25,977 nucleotides of DNA from Bacillota bacterium (GTDB lineage Bacteria; Bacillota; Clostridia; Acetivibrionales; DSM-1351). Under the pieces are notes generated by a model. It worked only from the letters and a program-made list of their open reading frames with translations, did not search any database and had not been told where the DNA came from. The stretch covers positions 1 to 25,977 of the forward strand of contig JAFABO010000011.1 in the NCBI GenBank assembly GCA_023426005.1, read 5' to 3'. Positions 1-7,872 of the stretch are shown piece after piece; within the stretch, counting starts at the first letter, position 1; every line of letters begins with the position of its first letter. Made by a program: the position numbers and the translations under genes.

Positions 1-420
1 CTTTAATCTGCCATACTCTCACAATGTCTTCCGTTTATCATTTTACAATATATTTTAGTAAATTGAAAGCAAAAAGCCTATATTTATAAGGGATTTAAAT
101 AAAAAATTTGAATATTGTATACACTTACTACTATATGCTCCCAGAATATGAAATGATTACACCATTATTAACAGTTATAGTTTTTTTAAAGCTGACAGCT
201 GTATAATAAAGGTATAAAAAGTCAATTTCTATCGGCCGGAAGACAAAAGCTTTGAACCATAATTGACTTTGGTAATATTTCCGCTGTCCCATTTGGCTAA
301 TATATGAAGTATATTAATATAAAATTTGGTTATATTGGCAGACACTCAACGGTATAAATTTATAATATAATAGTAATAGCAGTTTTCTGATGATGAACTA
401 CATTTACTATTGGAGGAACT
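1..420. other. AT-rich intergenic region with one long-range hairpin
   Basis: No convincing coding region is visible. The only clear structure is a perfect 10-bp inverted repeat, AAAGTCAATT at 218-227 and AATTGACTTT at 261-270, enclosing 33 nt that contain a CGGCCG palindrome. A TATAAT at 202-207 and a second at 361-366 could be -10 elements, but neither has a good -35 at 16-18 bp. The second, with TTGGCA at 335-340 (20-bp spacing), is the best candidate promoter for the downstream gene and is weak. I matched no known riboswitch class. Confidence 0.4.
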
Positions 421-1482
421 ATGGATTTTTGGGACAAATATAAGGGTACGGTTAAGAAAATAGTTTTAATAGTATTAATATTCGCTTCCATATATGTTTC
501 AATCAAATATTTATTGCCTTTTTTTGCACCTTTCGTAATCGCACTTATCGTTTCCTACATAAATGAGCCTGTAATCAGGCTTTTGCAAAAAATTAAAATA
601 TCCAGGAAGGTTGCAGCCTGTATTTCTCTGCTGTTTACAATGTCGGTGCTGGCTTTTGTAATCACCCTGGGGGTTATTAAAGTCTATAATGAGCTGATAG
701 CCCTTCAGGATAATATAAATTCTTATTCTGCAGACATATCTGACAAATTGAACAGGCTGCTGTTTAAGTTTACCAGCTTTTATAACGCTCTCCCAGTTGA
801 AGTAACGGGCACCGTCACAACAAACCTTTCATCCGTTACCACAAAAATCACTGATTTTATAACAGCCATTATACAAACAGCCATCAGCACAGTATCCTCC
901 ATCCCCAAATTAACGGTGTTTGCCATAGTCACCATACTGGCAACCTATTTCATCAGCAGCGACCGGAAAGCCATCTCCTCTTTCTTTTACAGACAGCTGC
1001 CCTTCTCCTGGAGAAAGCGTATGGCAGGGATTAAAAAGGACACCATCAAAGCTTTGCTGGGATACTTCAAGGCAATTTTAATACTCATGAGCTTTACCTT
1101 TATCGAAGTGAGTGTGGGCCTGTTTATACTGGATGTAAAATATGCTTTTTTATTGGCTTTAATAGTGGCATTATCCGATGCCATTCCAATTGTAGGGACA
1201 GGAGTGGTCATGCTCCCCTGGATACTGTGGAACGTATTCACCGGAAATATGCCCCTGGCTTTCGGCCTGGCAATAATATATATCCTTGGGATACTGATAA
1301 GGCAGATCATGGAACCAAAGATCATAGGGAGCCAGATAGGCCTTCACCCGCTGGTAACACTGTTTGCCATGTATATAGGCCTGCAGTTTTTCAGCATTCT
1401 CGGGATGTTTATCGGGCCCATCAGTATGATTATAGTAAAAAACCTGCAGGACGCAGGTGCTTTGAAGCTGTGGAACGACTAG
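421..1482 (+). CDS. ytvI: YtvI-type AI-2E family transporter (integral membrane protein)
   Basis: A 353-aa polytopic membrane protein of the AI-2E/YdiK/TqsA exporter superfamily, closest in style to the sporulation-associated YtvI group of Firmicutes. Hydrophobic segments lie near residues 14-33, 35-50, 65-85, 160-180, 215-240, 243-265, 280-300 and 315-345. A soluble amphipathic segment (about 90-155) separates the N- and C-terminal membrane halves, as is usual in the family. The stretch DAIPIVGTGVVMLPW (about 256-270) and the PKIIGSQIGLHP motif are characteristic. The ATG follows GGAGG at 412-416 with short 4-nt spacing. It is convergent with prmC, so it is probably monocistronic. Substrate is unknown; family members have been linked to quorum-signal or ion export, and a sporulation role is inferred only from the subfamily name. 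Confidence 0.85.
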   Translation: MDFWDKYKGTVKKIVLIVLIFASIYVSIKYLLPFFAPFVIALIVSYINEPVIRLLQKIKISRKVAACISLLFTMSVLAFVITLGVIKVYNELIALQDNINSYSADISDKLNRLLFKFTSFYNALPVEVTGTVTTNLSSVTTKITDFITAIIQTAISTVSSIPKLTVFAIVTILATYFISSDRKAISSFFYRQLPFSWRKRMAGIKKDTIKALLGYFKAILILMSFTFIEVSVGLFILDVKYAFLLALIVALSDAIPIVGTGVVMLPWILWNVFTGNMPLAFGLAIIYILGILIRQIMEPKIIGSQIGLHPLVTLFAMYIGLQFFSILGMFIGPISMIIVKNLQDAGALKLWND

Positions 1483-1558
1483 AAACTCAGGGTTGTGTTT
1501 GGATTTAACACATTATGCCAGTTGGTTAATCATAATCAATATTTCAAGTAAAAATGTA

Positions 1559-1822
1559 CAGGCTATACCGGTACTTCCATACCAACTTCAAGCAATGGAT
1601 GGCACACAAAGCACTTGCTTGAAATAGTACGGTTCAAAACAAGTATTTTCTTGCCGTCGCAGCAACTCGACCATCCGGGTCTCGCGTGCTGCTCAAAGTG
1701 ACATCCTGTCACTTTGCCGGCTGAAATACTTGTTTTTCACCTACAAATTTCAGCAAGCACTTTTACCATGCCATCCATTACTTGAAGTTGTACTCGCGTA
1801 CCGGTATGGTCCGTATAGCTGG
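1559..1822. repeat. ~260-bp imperfect palindrome between convergent genes
   Basis: The left arm (about 1561-1657) and right arm (about 1716-1820) are imperfect reverse complements over their whole length. Shared blocks include GCTATAC, ACCGGTAC, ACTTCAAG-AATGGATGGCA, GCACTTGCT, TGAAAT and ACAAGTATTT, each matched by its complement on the other side. The central part holds two further hairpins: GCAGCA (1659-1664) with TGCTGC (1687-1692), and AAAGTGACA (1695-1703) with TGTCACTTT (1707-1715). The whole could extrude as a cruciform or fold as a three-way-junction RNA. No ORF or obvious target-site duplication was found. It sits between the 3' ends of ytvI and prmC, which suits a MITE-like repeat or a bidirectional terminator-like structure. 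Confidence 0.75.
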
Positions 1823-1894
1823 TTACCTGCAATAAATCCTACTAGCAGCACAACAAGCTAATTTAGCCTTCCAGACACAACAGCATCGTTTCTC

Positions 1895-2800
1895 CTATTT
1901 TTTAAATTGTCCCAAAACAACTCTATCGTTACCTCCCAGATCTTTCAGAACAGTAACACTTTCAAAGCTGTTCTCCATCATGAGCCTGCTGACACTTTCA
2001 CCCTGGTTATAGCCTATTTCCAGCACCAGGTAGCCATTCTCATAAAGAAACCCGGGGGCGGTATAAATTATTTTTCTATAGAAATCAAGGCCGTCTGCGC
2101 CGCCATCCAGGGCGATGCACGGCTCGTGATCCCGGACCTGTATCTGAAGGGTTTTTATTGTTCCTGTTTCAATATACGGGGGATTACTGGCTATAATATG
2201 GAACTTCTCCCGGGCGTCAAGTACCTCAAACAGATCTCCGCAGCGGAATTCCACCCGTTTCTCCACTCCGGCCCGCACCGAATTTACTCTGGCTATCTCA
2301 AGAGCGTCCTGTGATATATCACATGCTACCGCTCTGCTGCCGGGGCAGTGGTATGCAATGCTCACAGCTATGCAGCCCGATCCGGTACACATGTCCAAAA
2401 CCTTTGTTCCGGGAGCATGGCAGGCTTTTTCCTGAAAACATTCACCTGTCTCTCCATTGATCTCAATTCCGGTTATCAGTTCAATACACTTTTCAACCAG
2501 AATTTCGGTATCCTGTCTCGGAATCAATACGGCAGGGCTAACCTTAAAGCTTAAAGACATAAATTCCGCCTCACCCAGAAGATACTGCAAGGGAACCTTT
2601 TCCGACCTCCTATGGAGGAAGGCCTCCAGTTCTCCAAGCTCTCCGGCTTCAAGCACCCTGTCACCGTGTGTGTACAAATAAGCCCTGTTGCACTTCAATA
2701 CATGGCAAAGTATAACCCCGGCTTCCAAAACCGGGGTCTCAATTTCAGCATTTTTTAAGGTTTCTGCTGCATACTGCAAAAACTGCTTGATAGTTTTCAT
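1895..2800 (-). CDS. prmC: Peptide chain release factor N5-glutamine methyltransferase PrmC
   Basis: A class I SAM-dependent methyltransferase that methylates the GGQ glutamine of release factors RF1 and RF2. The helical N-terminal domain is followed by LIPRQDTE (92-99), the SAM-binding VLDMCTGSGCIA (134-145) and the catalytic NPPY (206-209), numbered from MKTIKQ. The start at 2800 is chosen because MKTI matches the family N-terminus. A GTG at 2827, directly after the yqhQ stop and behind GGGGAAAG, would add nine residues and has the better Shine-Dalgarno, so the start is open. Residues about 108-131 look like a small insertion before the SAM motif. It is translationally close to yqhQ. The usual partner prfA is not adjacent; the palindrome and ytvI follow instead. 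Confidence 0.93.
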   Translation of the reverse strand: MKTIKQFLQYAAETLKNAEIETPVLEAGVILCHVLKCNRAYLYTHGDRVLEAGELGELEAFLHRRSEKVPLQYLLGEAEFMSLSFKVSPAVLIPRQDTEILVEKCIELITGIEINGETGECFQEKACHAPGTKVLDMCTGSGCIAVSIAYHCPGSRAVACDISQDALEIARVNSVRAGVEKRVEFRCGDLFEVLDAREKFHIIASNPPYIETGTIKTLQIQVRDHEPCIALDGGADGLDFYRKIIYTAPGFLYENGYLVLEIGYNQGESVSRLMMENSFESVTVLKDLGGNDRVVLGQFKK

Positions 2801-2827
2801 ATAGTCACACACTCGCTTACTTCTCAC

Positions 2828-3763
2828 TTACTTTCCCCATTCGTCACTTCCGTCTTCGGCGGGAATTACCTCCTTAAAAGCAGCAATTGCCACCTCAATC
2901 TGGCTGTCGTCGGGCTCTCTGGTTGTAAAAGCCTGAAACATGAGACCGGGAGCACTGAAAATTTTAAACAGCCAATTGTCATGTTTCACCGCAAACTTTA
3001 TGGCTTCAAGAGAAACACCGGCGACAACGGGCACCAGCAGTATTCTGATAAGCGCATTCAAAAAGACATTGTGCCAGCCTGTAAAGGAAAATATCAATAT
3101 ACTGATAATCATAATGGTAAAGAATAAAGAAGTACCGCAGCGTGGGTGCTTTGTAGTGTATTTTCTGACATTCTCCACCGTAAGCTCATCATTATGTTCA
3201 TAGCAGTGAATGGTTTTGTGCTCGGCACCATGATATTCCCACACTCGTTTCATCTCCTTGAGAAGTGAAACCAATGCAAGATATCCTATAAATAGTCCTA
3301 CTCTTATTGCCCCCTCAATCAGGTTGAGTATAACCACACCTGATGATGAATCTCTATTTATTGGTATAAAATTTGCTATGAAATTCGGAAGTAATATGAA
3401 AAGACCGACGCTGAATAAGATAGATATTACAACAGAGAAATAAATGGCAATGTCGGCTATTTTATCTCCAAACTTCTCATCCAGCCATTTTTCAAGCTTT
3501 GACGGTTCATATTTGTCTCCGTCTTCAAGGTCAACAAAATCTGCCGAATACATCAATGCTTTCACTCCGATAACCATCTGGGAAAAGAGGTTGACAGCTC
3601 CCCTGACGATAGGGATCCTGGAAAGTTTACCTTTGGGCTTTTGCGGTTTTCTATCGATCACTATTTCACCGTCAGGTTTTCTTATAGCTGTAGCTCTGAA
3701 TTCGGGTCCAATCATTAATAACCCTTCAAGCAAAGCCTGTCCGCCAATAGTTGTCTTCTTCAT
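2828..3763 (-). CDS. yqhQ: DUF1385 family membrane protein YqhQ
   Basis: A 311-aa DUF1385 protein. Diagnostic motifs are GGQALLEGLLMIGP (7-20), the histidine/cysteine-rich EHKTIHCYEH near 183-192 and HPRCGTSLF near 208-216. Three or four transmembrane segments are visible (about 108-130, 140-165, 213-232 and 240-255). Members are widespread in Firmicutes next to rpmE and prmC; the biochemical role is unknown. The ATG is preceded by AAGGAGG with 5-nt spacing. It has its own promoter (3848-3876) and abuts prmC, so yqhQ-prmC is a two-gene unit downstream of rpmE. Confidence 0.9.
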   Translation of the reverse strand: MKKTTIGGQALLEGLLMIGPEFRATAIRKPDGEIVIDRKPQKPKGKLSRIPIVRGAVNLFSQMVIGVKALMYSADFVDLEDGDKYEPSKLEKWLDEKFGDKIADIAIYFSVVISILFSVGLFILLPNFIANFIPINRDSSSGVVILNLIEGAIRVGLFIGYLALVSLLKEMKRVWEYHGAEHKTIHCYEHNDELTVENVRKYTTKHPRCGTSLFFTIMIISILIFSFTGWHNVFLNALIRILLVPVVAGVSLEAIKFAVKHDNWLFKIFSAPGLMFQAFTTREPDDSQIEVAIAAFKEVIPAEDGSDEWGK

Positions 3764-3847
3764 CGTAACCTCCTTAAATATATTGTCCTGTCTATAATAA
3801 ATTTTTTAATATTGTTTCTCTATCTATAAATAATCCCTATAAGGCTC

Positions 3848-3876
3848 ATATTAAAGCAATTATCAAAGCAAGTCAA
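3848..3876 (-). promoter_or_regulatory. Sigma-A promoter for yqhQ-prmC
   Basis: On the minus strand TTGACT (3871-3876), a 17-bp spacer and TAATAT (3848-3853) form a near-consensus promoter about 85 bp upstream of the yqhQ start. Confidence 0.65.
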
Positions 3877-3896
3877 TTATTTTAAAATAATAATAT

Positions 3897-3933
3897 TCTT
3901 GAAAGAATCCTTCCCGCCGGATTCTTTACAAGA
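3897..3933 (-). terminator. Hairpin upstream of the yqhQ promoter
   Basis: TCTTG plus AAAGAATCC (3897-3910) pairs with GGATTCTTT plus CAAGA (3919-3933), with one bulged base and an 8-nt loop. On the minus strand it is followed by an AT-rich rather than pure-T tail. It may be a second, weaker terminator behind rpmE. The 150 bp between it and the rpmE terminator contain no supported gene. Confidence 0.45.
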
Positions 3934-4086
3934 GCAAAAAATTATAATAAAAAGTCCAAAATCACCTTTTTCAAAGTAATTAAGGACTTCCACATATAGT
4001 AATCTACAGATTTTAGCGTGCAGTTTGTAAATCACATATACCAGGTATTTGTGTATCATCTACAACAATAAATTCCTAATACGTGA

Positions 4087-4119
4087 ACAAAAGACTGGGA
4101 AACTTGCTCCCAGTCCTTT
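4087..4119 (-). terminator. Intrinsic terminator of rpmE
   Basis: GACTGGGA (4093-4100), loop AACTTGC and TCCCAGTC (4108-4115) form a perfect 8-bp stem. On the minus strand it is followed by TTTTGTT, 12 nt after the rpmE stop. Confidence 0.8.
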
Positions 4120-4131
4120 AATGTTTTCATA

Positions 4132-4341
4132 TTATGCGTTATCAACGATACCATATTTCTTTTTAAACCTATCAACACGTCCACCGGTATCAATGAGCTT
4201 TTGCCTTCCTGTGAAGAAAGGATGACACTTTGAACAAATTTCAACGTGAAGGGATTTTTTTGTAGAACCAGTGGTAAAAGTTTCACCACATGCGCACTTA
4301 ACAACTGCTTCCGAATAATCCGGATGTATTCCTTCTTTCAT
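4132..4341 (-). CDS. rpmE: 50S ribosomal protein L31
   Basis: A 69-aa protein of the large ribosomal subunit. It has the zinc-binding (C+) form: Cys16 and Cys18 in VKCACG, and Cys36 and Cys39 in CSKCHPFF. The conserved HPDY and GGRVDRFKKKYG segments mark the family. GAAGGTG lies upstream of the ATG. The gene has its own promoter (4440-4468), a leader hairpin and a terminator, so it can be expressed separately from rho. In bacteria with two L31 types the C+ form is the zinc-replete version; no C- paralogue is in this window. Confidence 0.97.
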   Translation of the reverse strand: MKEGIHPDYSEAVVKCACGETFTTGSTKKSLHVEICSKCHPFFTGRQKLIDTGGRVDRFKKKYGIVDNA

Positions 4342-4363
4342 TGCTTTTCACCTTCTTTCAAAC

Positions 4364-4386
4364 AAAATTGAAACGTCCTCAATTTT
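4364..4386 (-). promoter_or_regulatory. Hairpin in the rpmE leader
   Basis: AAAATTGA (4364-4371) and TCAATTTT (4379-4386) form a perfect 8-bp inverted repeat with a 7-nt loop, in the 5' untranslated region just before the ribosome-binding site. Its position suits autogenous control of L31, but this is inference. Confidence 0.4.
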
Positions 4387-4439
4387 TATATATTCAACGT
4401 ACAGATTGTACTAAGTTGCGTATTAAAGAGGCAAGTGAT

Positions 4440-4468
4440 ATTTTAACATAAAAACCCGCTTACCGCAA
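4440..4468 (-). promoter_or_regulatory. Promoter for rpmE
   Basis: TTGCGG (4463-4468), a 17-bp spacer and TAAAAT (4440-4445) on the minus strand lie about 100 bp upstream of the L31 start, in the rho-rpmE gap. Confidence 0.6.
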
Positions 4469-4531
4469 TACTTTTTTTGATTATTAACTCAATCCGATTT
4501 ATTCCAATTTGACGGTAATTTCAACCGGTTA

Positions 4532-6856
4532 TTATTGGTTTTTATCAAGAAACGAAATATTAATACTCTTTACAAAGTCGTCGTTGGTCTTAGTCTGCAA
4601 TAGCCTGTTTATCAGTATCTCCGTCACCTCTGCGGTACCCATGTTGCTCATTGCTTTCCTGACAGCATAAACACTTTCGAGTTCCTTCTGACTGAGCAGC
4701 AATTCCTCTCTGCGCGTGCCCGACTTGTTAATGTCAATAGCAGGGAAGATTCTCTTTTCAGACAGCTTCCGGTCAAGGTGAAGCTCCATGTTACCCGTGC
4801 CCTTGAATTCTTCAAAAATAACATCGTCCATCCTGCTGCCTGTTTCAATGAGAGCAGTAGCCATAATGGTCAGGCTTCCGCCGTTTTCAATATTCCTGGC
4901 GGCACCGAAAAATCTCTTGGGCTTGTGCAGTGCACCGGGATCCAAACCTCCCGACAAAGTTCTTCCAGTAGGCGGAATGGTAAGGTTATAAGCTCTTGCT
5001 AATCTTGTGATACTGTCAAGAAGTATTACCACATCCTTCTTCTGTTCAACCAGCCTTTGAGCTCTCTCCAGAACCATTTCCGCAACCTTGATATGGTGTT
5101 CGGGGACTTCATCAAAAGTAGAGTAGATTACCTCTCCCTTTATGGAACGCTGCATATCGGTTACTTCTTCCGGACGCTCATCTATTAATAGGACAATAAG
5201 TTCCACTTCAGGATAATTTATTGTGATAGCGTTGGCTATTTTTTTAAGTAAAATGGTTTTACCGGCTTTTGGAGGTGATACTATCATTCCTCTCTGGCCT
5301 TTACCTATTGGGGCTATTAAATCTATTAATCTTGTGGAGAATTCTCTCGGAGAAGTTTCCAATGTTATTCTGCTGTCAGGATAAATAGGCGTCAGGTACT
5401 CAAAAGGTATTCTCTTGGAGGCAACATCAGGTGTATCACCGTTTATTGACTGAACATAGAGTAATGCCTGGAATTTTTCTCCTTCCTTTGGAATCCTGCC
5501 TTTTCCTCTTAGCTTGTCTCCCGTTTTAAGGCCAAACCGCCTTATCTGAGAAGGAGATACATAAATGTCTCTTGGTCCCGACAGATAGTTTTCGCTTCTG
5601 AGGAACCCATAGCCATCAGGCAATACCTCCAGAACGCCTTCCACAGGATCGTCAGCTTCTATTTTCTCATTTGACTGCTGCTGGGGCTGGACAGTTTGAA
5701 CAGCCTGCGGCACCGGAGCCGTCTGTATTTGCTGGGTTGTTTGCTGTGATACTTGCAGAGCTGCCTGAGCATTGGGTGCAGGTACCTGCGGCGGCTGGGA
5801 AACCGGCTGGTTTTGCCGCTGTACGGTCGCATGCTCTGATGTCTGGGGCTGCTGCACCTGAGTCTGCTGCTGTATATTATTTTGATGCTGTGCATTATTC
5901 TGATACTGCCTTTGCTGCGGTCTTGACAGTTGATTGACTGACTTCTGTAACTGAGGCTGCGGCAAAGCAGGTTTGTCCGTATTTACAGCAGGAGCATTGA
6001 CTTTTATTTGCCTTGGGGCATGCCTTGCAGCAATTAAAGGCTTCTTTTGAACTGCCGTATCTTCTATTTTTTGATCATCTTTTACTGGAGGAACTTTTGT
6101 GGAAGCAGGCTTTTTATTTTCTCCGGCTTTAACAGGATGTATCAGTTTCTCCGATAATCTCCCCGGTTTGGGCTCCAGATTAACTGTTTCATCCTTTTTT
6201 TCAGGTGCTTCCGGTAAGGTTTTTTTGGCCTCTTCTGTCTCCGGCTCCGCTGCTGCATCTTTTGATGCCTTGCTTGGTCTGCCTCTTTTGGATTTTCTCA
6301 AAACAGGGGTCTCGGCATCAACCCGTTTGTTTTCTTCAGTCGCTTTGGGTTCATCTGTGTCTTTTTTTTCCGAAGAAACATTCTCAGCCACTGGTTCCTG
6401 GATTTCTTGTTTAACGACAGGAAAATCCTTTTCCTTACTTGAATCAGTACCTTTTTCAGTTTTAGCGCTTTTCCTGGTTTTGCCGGTTTGAGCAGGTTTA
6501 TTTTCCGGGCTGTCTAGATTTTCAGTTTTGCCGGCATCTTCCGGTTTACTTTTACTTGCTTTACTTTTAGTAGCTTCAGCTTTCTCCCCGCCTATAGTCT
6601 CAGTTGTAGTACCTTCACCTGAAGTCCCGGCCTCTTTTTCATCTTTACTGCCGTTTTTGCTCCGGTCAGGTACTATTTTCCCGGAATCAGCCTTTTCAGC
6701 TGTTTTGGAATCACTACCTTTATTTGCTTCATCAGAATTTTTCAATATATCCAATAATTCATTCTTTTTTAACTTGGATATGTTTTTTACACCCATCATT
6801 TTTGCAATGTAACGCAAATCTTCTAGTGTTTTTGACTGTAAATCAATCTGATCCAT
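4532..6856 (-). CDS. rho: Transcription termination factor Rho with long prion-like N-terminal insert
   Basis: The hexameric RNA-dependent ATPase that terminates transcription. At 774 aa it is far longer than the usual ~420 aa. Residues 1-40 are the N-terminal helical bundle. Residues 42-298 are a low-complexity Lys/Glu/Ser/Thr linker with an RGRP AT-hook-like motif at 191-194. Residues 299-397 are Q/N-rich (about 40% Gln plus Asn). Residues 402-470 form the cold-shock-like primary RNA-binding domain (GYGFLR, DIYVSPSQIRRF). The motor has the P-loop SPPKAGKT (527-534), Walker B VVILLDS (609-615), and conserved TGRTLSGGLDPGAL and GTRREELLL segments. All catalytic parts are intact. AAGGTGG precedes the ATG. 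A consensus promoter lies 130 bp upstream, giving a ~120-nt leader that could serve autoregulation. Confidence 0.97.
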   Translation of the reverse strand: MDQIDLQSKTLEDLRYIAKMMGVKNISKLKKNELLDILKNSDEANKGSDSKTAEKADSGKIVPDRSKNGSKDEKEAGTSGEGTTTETIGGEKAEATKSKASKSKPEDAGKTENLDSPENKPAQTGKTRKSAKTEKGTDSSKEKDFPVVKQEIQEPVAENVSSEKKDTDEPKATEENKRVDAETPVLRKSKRGRPSKASKDAAAEPETEEAKKTLPEAPEKKDETVNLEPKPGRLSEKLIHPVKAGENKKPASTKVPPVKDDQKIEDTAVQKKPLIAARHAPRQIKVNAPAVNTDKPALPQPQLQKSVNQLSRPQQRQYQNNAQHQNNIQQQTQVQQPQTSEHATVQRQNQPVSQPPQVPAPNAQAALQVSQQTTQQIQTAPVPQAVQTVQPQQQSNEKIEADDPVEGVLEVLPDGYGFLRSENYLSGPRDIYVSPSQIRRFGLKTGDKLRGKGRIPKEGEKFQALLYVQSINGDTPDVASKRIPFEYLTPIYPDSRITLETSPREFSTRLIDLIAPIGKGQRGMIVSPPKAGKTILLKKIANAITINYPEVELIVLLIDERPEEVTDMQRSIKGEVIYSTFDEVPEHHIKVAEMVLERAQRLVEQKKDVVILLDSITRLARAYNLTIPPTGRTLSGGLDPGALHKPKRFFGAARNIENGGSLTIMATALIETGSRMDDVIFEEFKGTGNMELHLDRKLSEKRIFPAIDINKSGTRREELLLSQKELESVYAVRKAMSNMGTAEVTEILINRLLQTKTNDDFVKSINISFLDKNQ

Positions 6857-6984
6857 AGTTCACCACCTTATAAAATCATTTATTGAACATTAAATAGGAA
6901 ATTTGATTCGAAAAAATCTTTAGAAAAACCTTTTTATTTAATTCCTTTTTCTAGAGGAGAATTTTTGAATATTCCACAAAGAGC

Positions 6985-7013
6985 ATTATATCAAATGTGT
7001 AAATACATGTCAA
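6985..7013 (-). promoter_or_regulatory. Consensus sigma-A promoter of rho
   Basis: TTGACA (7008-7013), exactly 17 bp, then TATAAT (6985-6990) on the minus strand is a perfect consensus match. The predicted leader before the rho ATG is about 120 nt. Confidence 0.9.
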
Positions 7014-7063
7014 TCTTAGTGTTATTTTCCCACAGCTCTGTTATAATTTCCAAACTTAATCAA

Positions 7064-7705
7064 TTACATTTTTATTTGACATTTTAATTTGGGTTTTCTG
7101 GCGAATAAAATTATTTTATTTCTTTGAAGTATCTTTTTCAGGTCGTTGTTGGTAGATGCAGGTATGAATTTGGTTCTTGAACATTTATTGCATTTAAGAG
7201 CGATTCCTTTTCTGAGCATTGAAACAGTAATGCCGCCGCTTCCGCACTCACACCGTAAATTGCCTTTTTCGGCAATGTCGTGAATTTTGTTCAATGTATC
7301 AAACATGACCTGAGTATTCTCAAAATAACTGTCATAACCGAATCCGTCAATAATTCCGTCCAATTCTTTTTCAAATTTGTCAATGAATTTTCTTACAGAA
7401 TCATCTTTGCCAATAAAACAATTCTTTATACCGGTTATCTGACATGTATAAATAATTATGTTATTTGCCAGCAGGGCTTCTCTGCTGACAATATGCCTAT
7501 GCTCCGAGCCGCAGCCAATACACGGAACCGTTAGCCTGTATTCGTTTTTGCTTAATTTCTCTATCTCCAGACGGGCCTTACCGCATTTGCAGCCTGAAGT
7601 TATATTTCCGTTCAAAAAAAGTTTGAAAAGGTTGACTTTAGCAAAATCAAAAGTCCCACAAGAAAAGCATTTATATGCTATTGTTATATCCATATCTATC
7701 AGCAT
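7064..7705 (-). CDS. Hypothetical zinc-ribbon-like protein with paired cysteines
   Basis: I do not recognise the family. The 213-aa protein has five closely spaced cysteine pairs: KCFSCG, GCKCG, PCIGCG, RCECG and KCNKC. This is what rubredoxin-like knuckles or treble-clef zinc ribbons look like, arranged as an N-terminal cluster of three pairs, a helical middle and a C-terminal cluster of two. The basic tail suggests nucleic-acid contact, but that is inference. The start at 7705 is preferred because GAGGTG lies upstream; an in-frame GTG at 7759 would add 18 residues but lacks a ribosome-binding site. It lies between the HD-GYP gene and rho on the same strand, with the rho promoter just beyond its stop. 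Confidence 0.7.
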   Translation of the reverse strand: MLIDMDITIAYKCFSCGTFDFAKVNLFKLFLNGNITSGCKCGKARLEIEKLSKNEYRLTVPCIGCGSEHRHIVSREALLANNIIIYTCQITGIKNCFIGKDDSVRKFIDKFEKELDGIIDGFGYDSYFENTQVMFDTLNKIHDIAEKGNLRCECGSGGITVSMLRKGIALKCNKCSRTKFIPASTNNDLKKILQRNKIILFARKPKLKCQIKM

Positions 7706-7753
7706 CTCTCTCACCTCACTATTCAAGAACTCTTTGGCAAACATGTGCGCCGG

Positions 7754-7802
7754 TTTCACAACAGCAAATCAGGCAAACTGGTTGTGAAATCTGCCTGCTG
7801 AT
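7754..7802. promoter_or_regulatory. Overlapping alternative hairpins upstream of the Cys-pair gene
   Basis: Two inverted repeats interlock. TTTCACAAC (7754-7762) pairs with GTTGTGAAA (7781-7789). ATCAGGCA (7768-7775) pairs with TGCCTG-TGAT (7792-7802, one bulged C). Both stems cannot form together. The site lies between the HD-GYP stop and the next gene, so it may be a terminator/antiterminator switch or an operator. Confidence 0.45.
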
Positions 7803-7872
7803 ATAATATATTCTATAAAAATAAAAAAATTCCTTTTCCCTGGCATTATGTAAATCTTATTTTAACAAGCAG

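Noticed and set aside
1..420. Riboswitch before ytvI
   Set aside because: The 218-270 stem is real, but the enclosed sequence fits no riboswitch consensus I know and lies 150 bp from the gene.
1871..1894. Tiny frame (MLLCLEG) with a good AGGAG just after prmC
   Set aside because: Seven codons with no resemblance to prfA or any known leader peptide; treated as chance.
3877..4059. 60-codon reverse-strand open frame between rpmE and yqhQ
   Set aside because: It has no ribosome-binding site, runs through the 3897-3933 hairpin and the yqhQ -35, and has random-looking composition.
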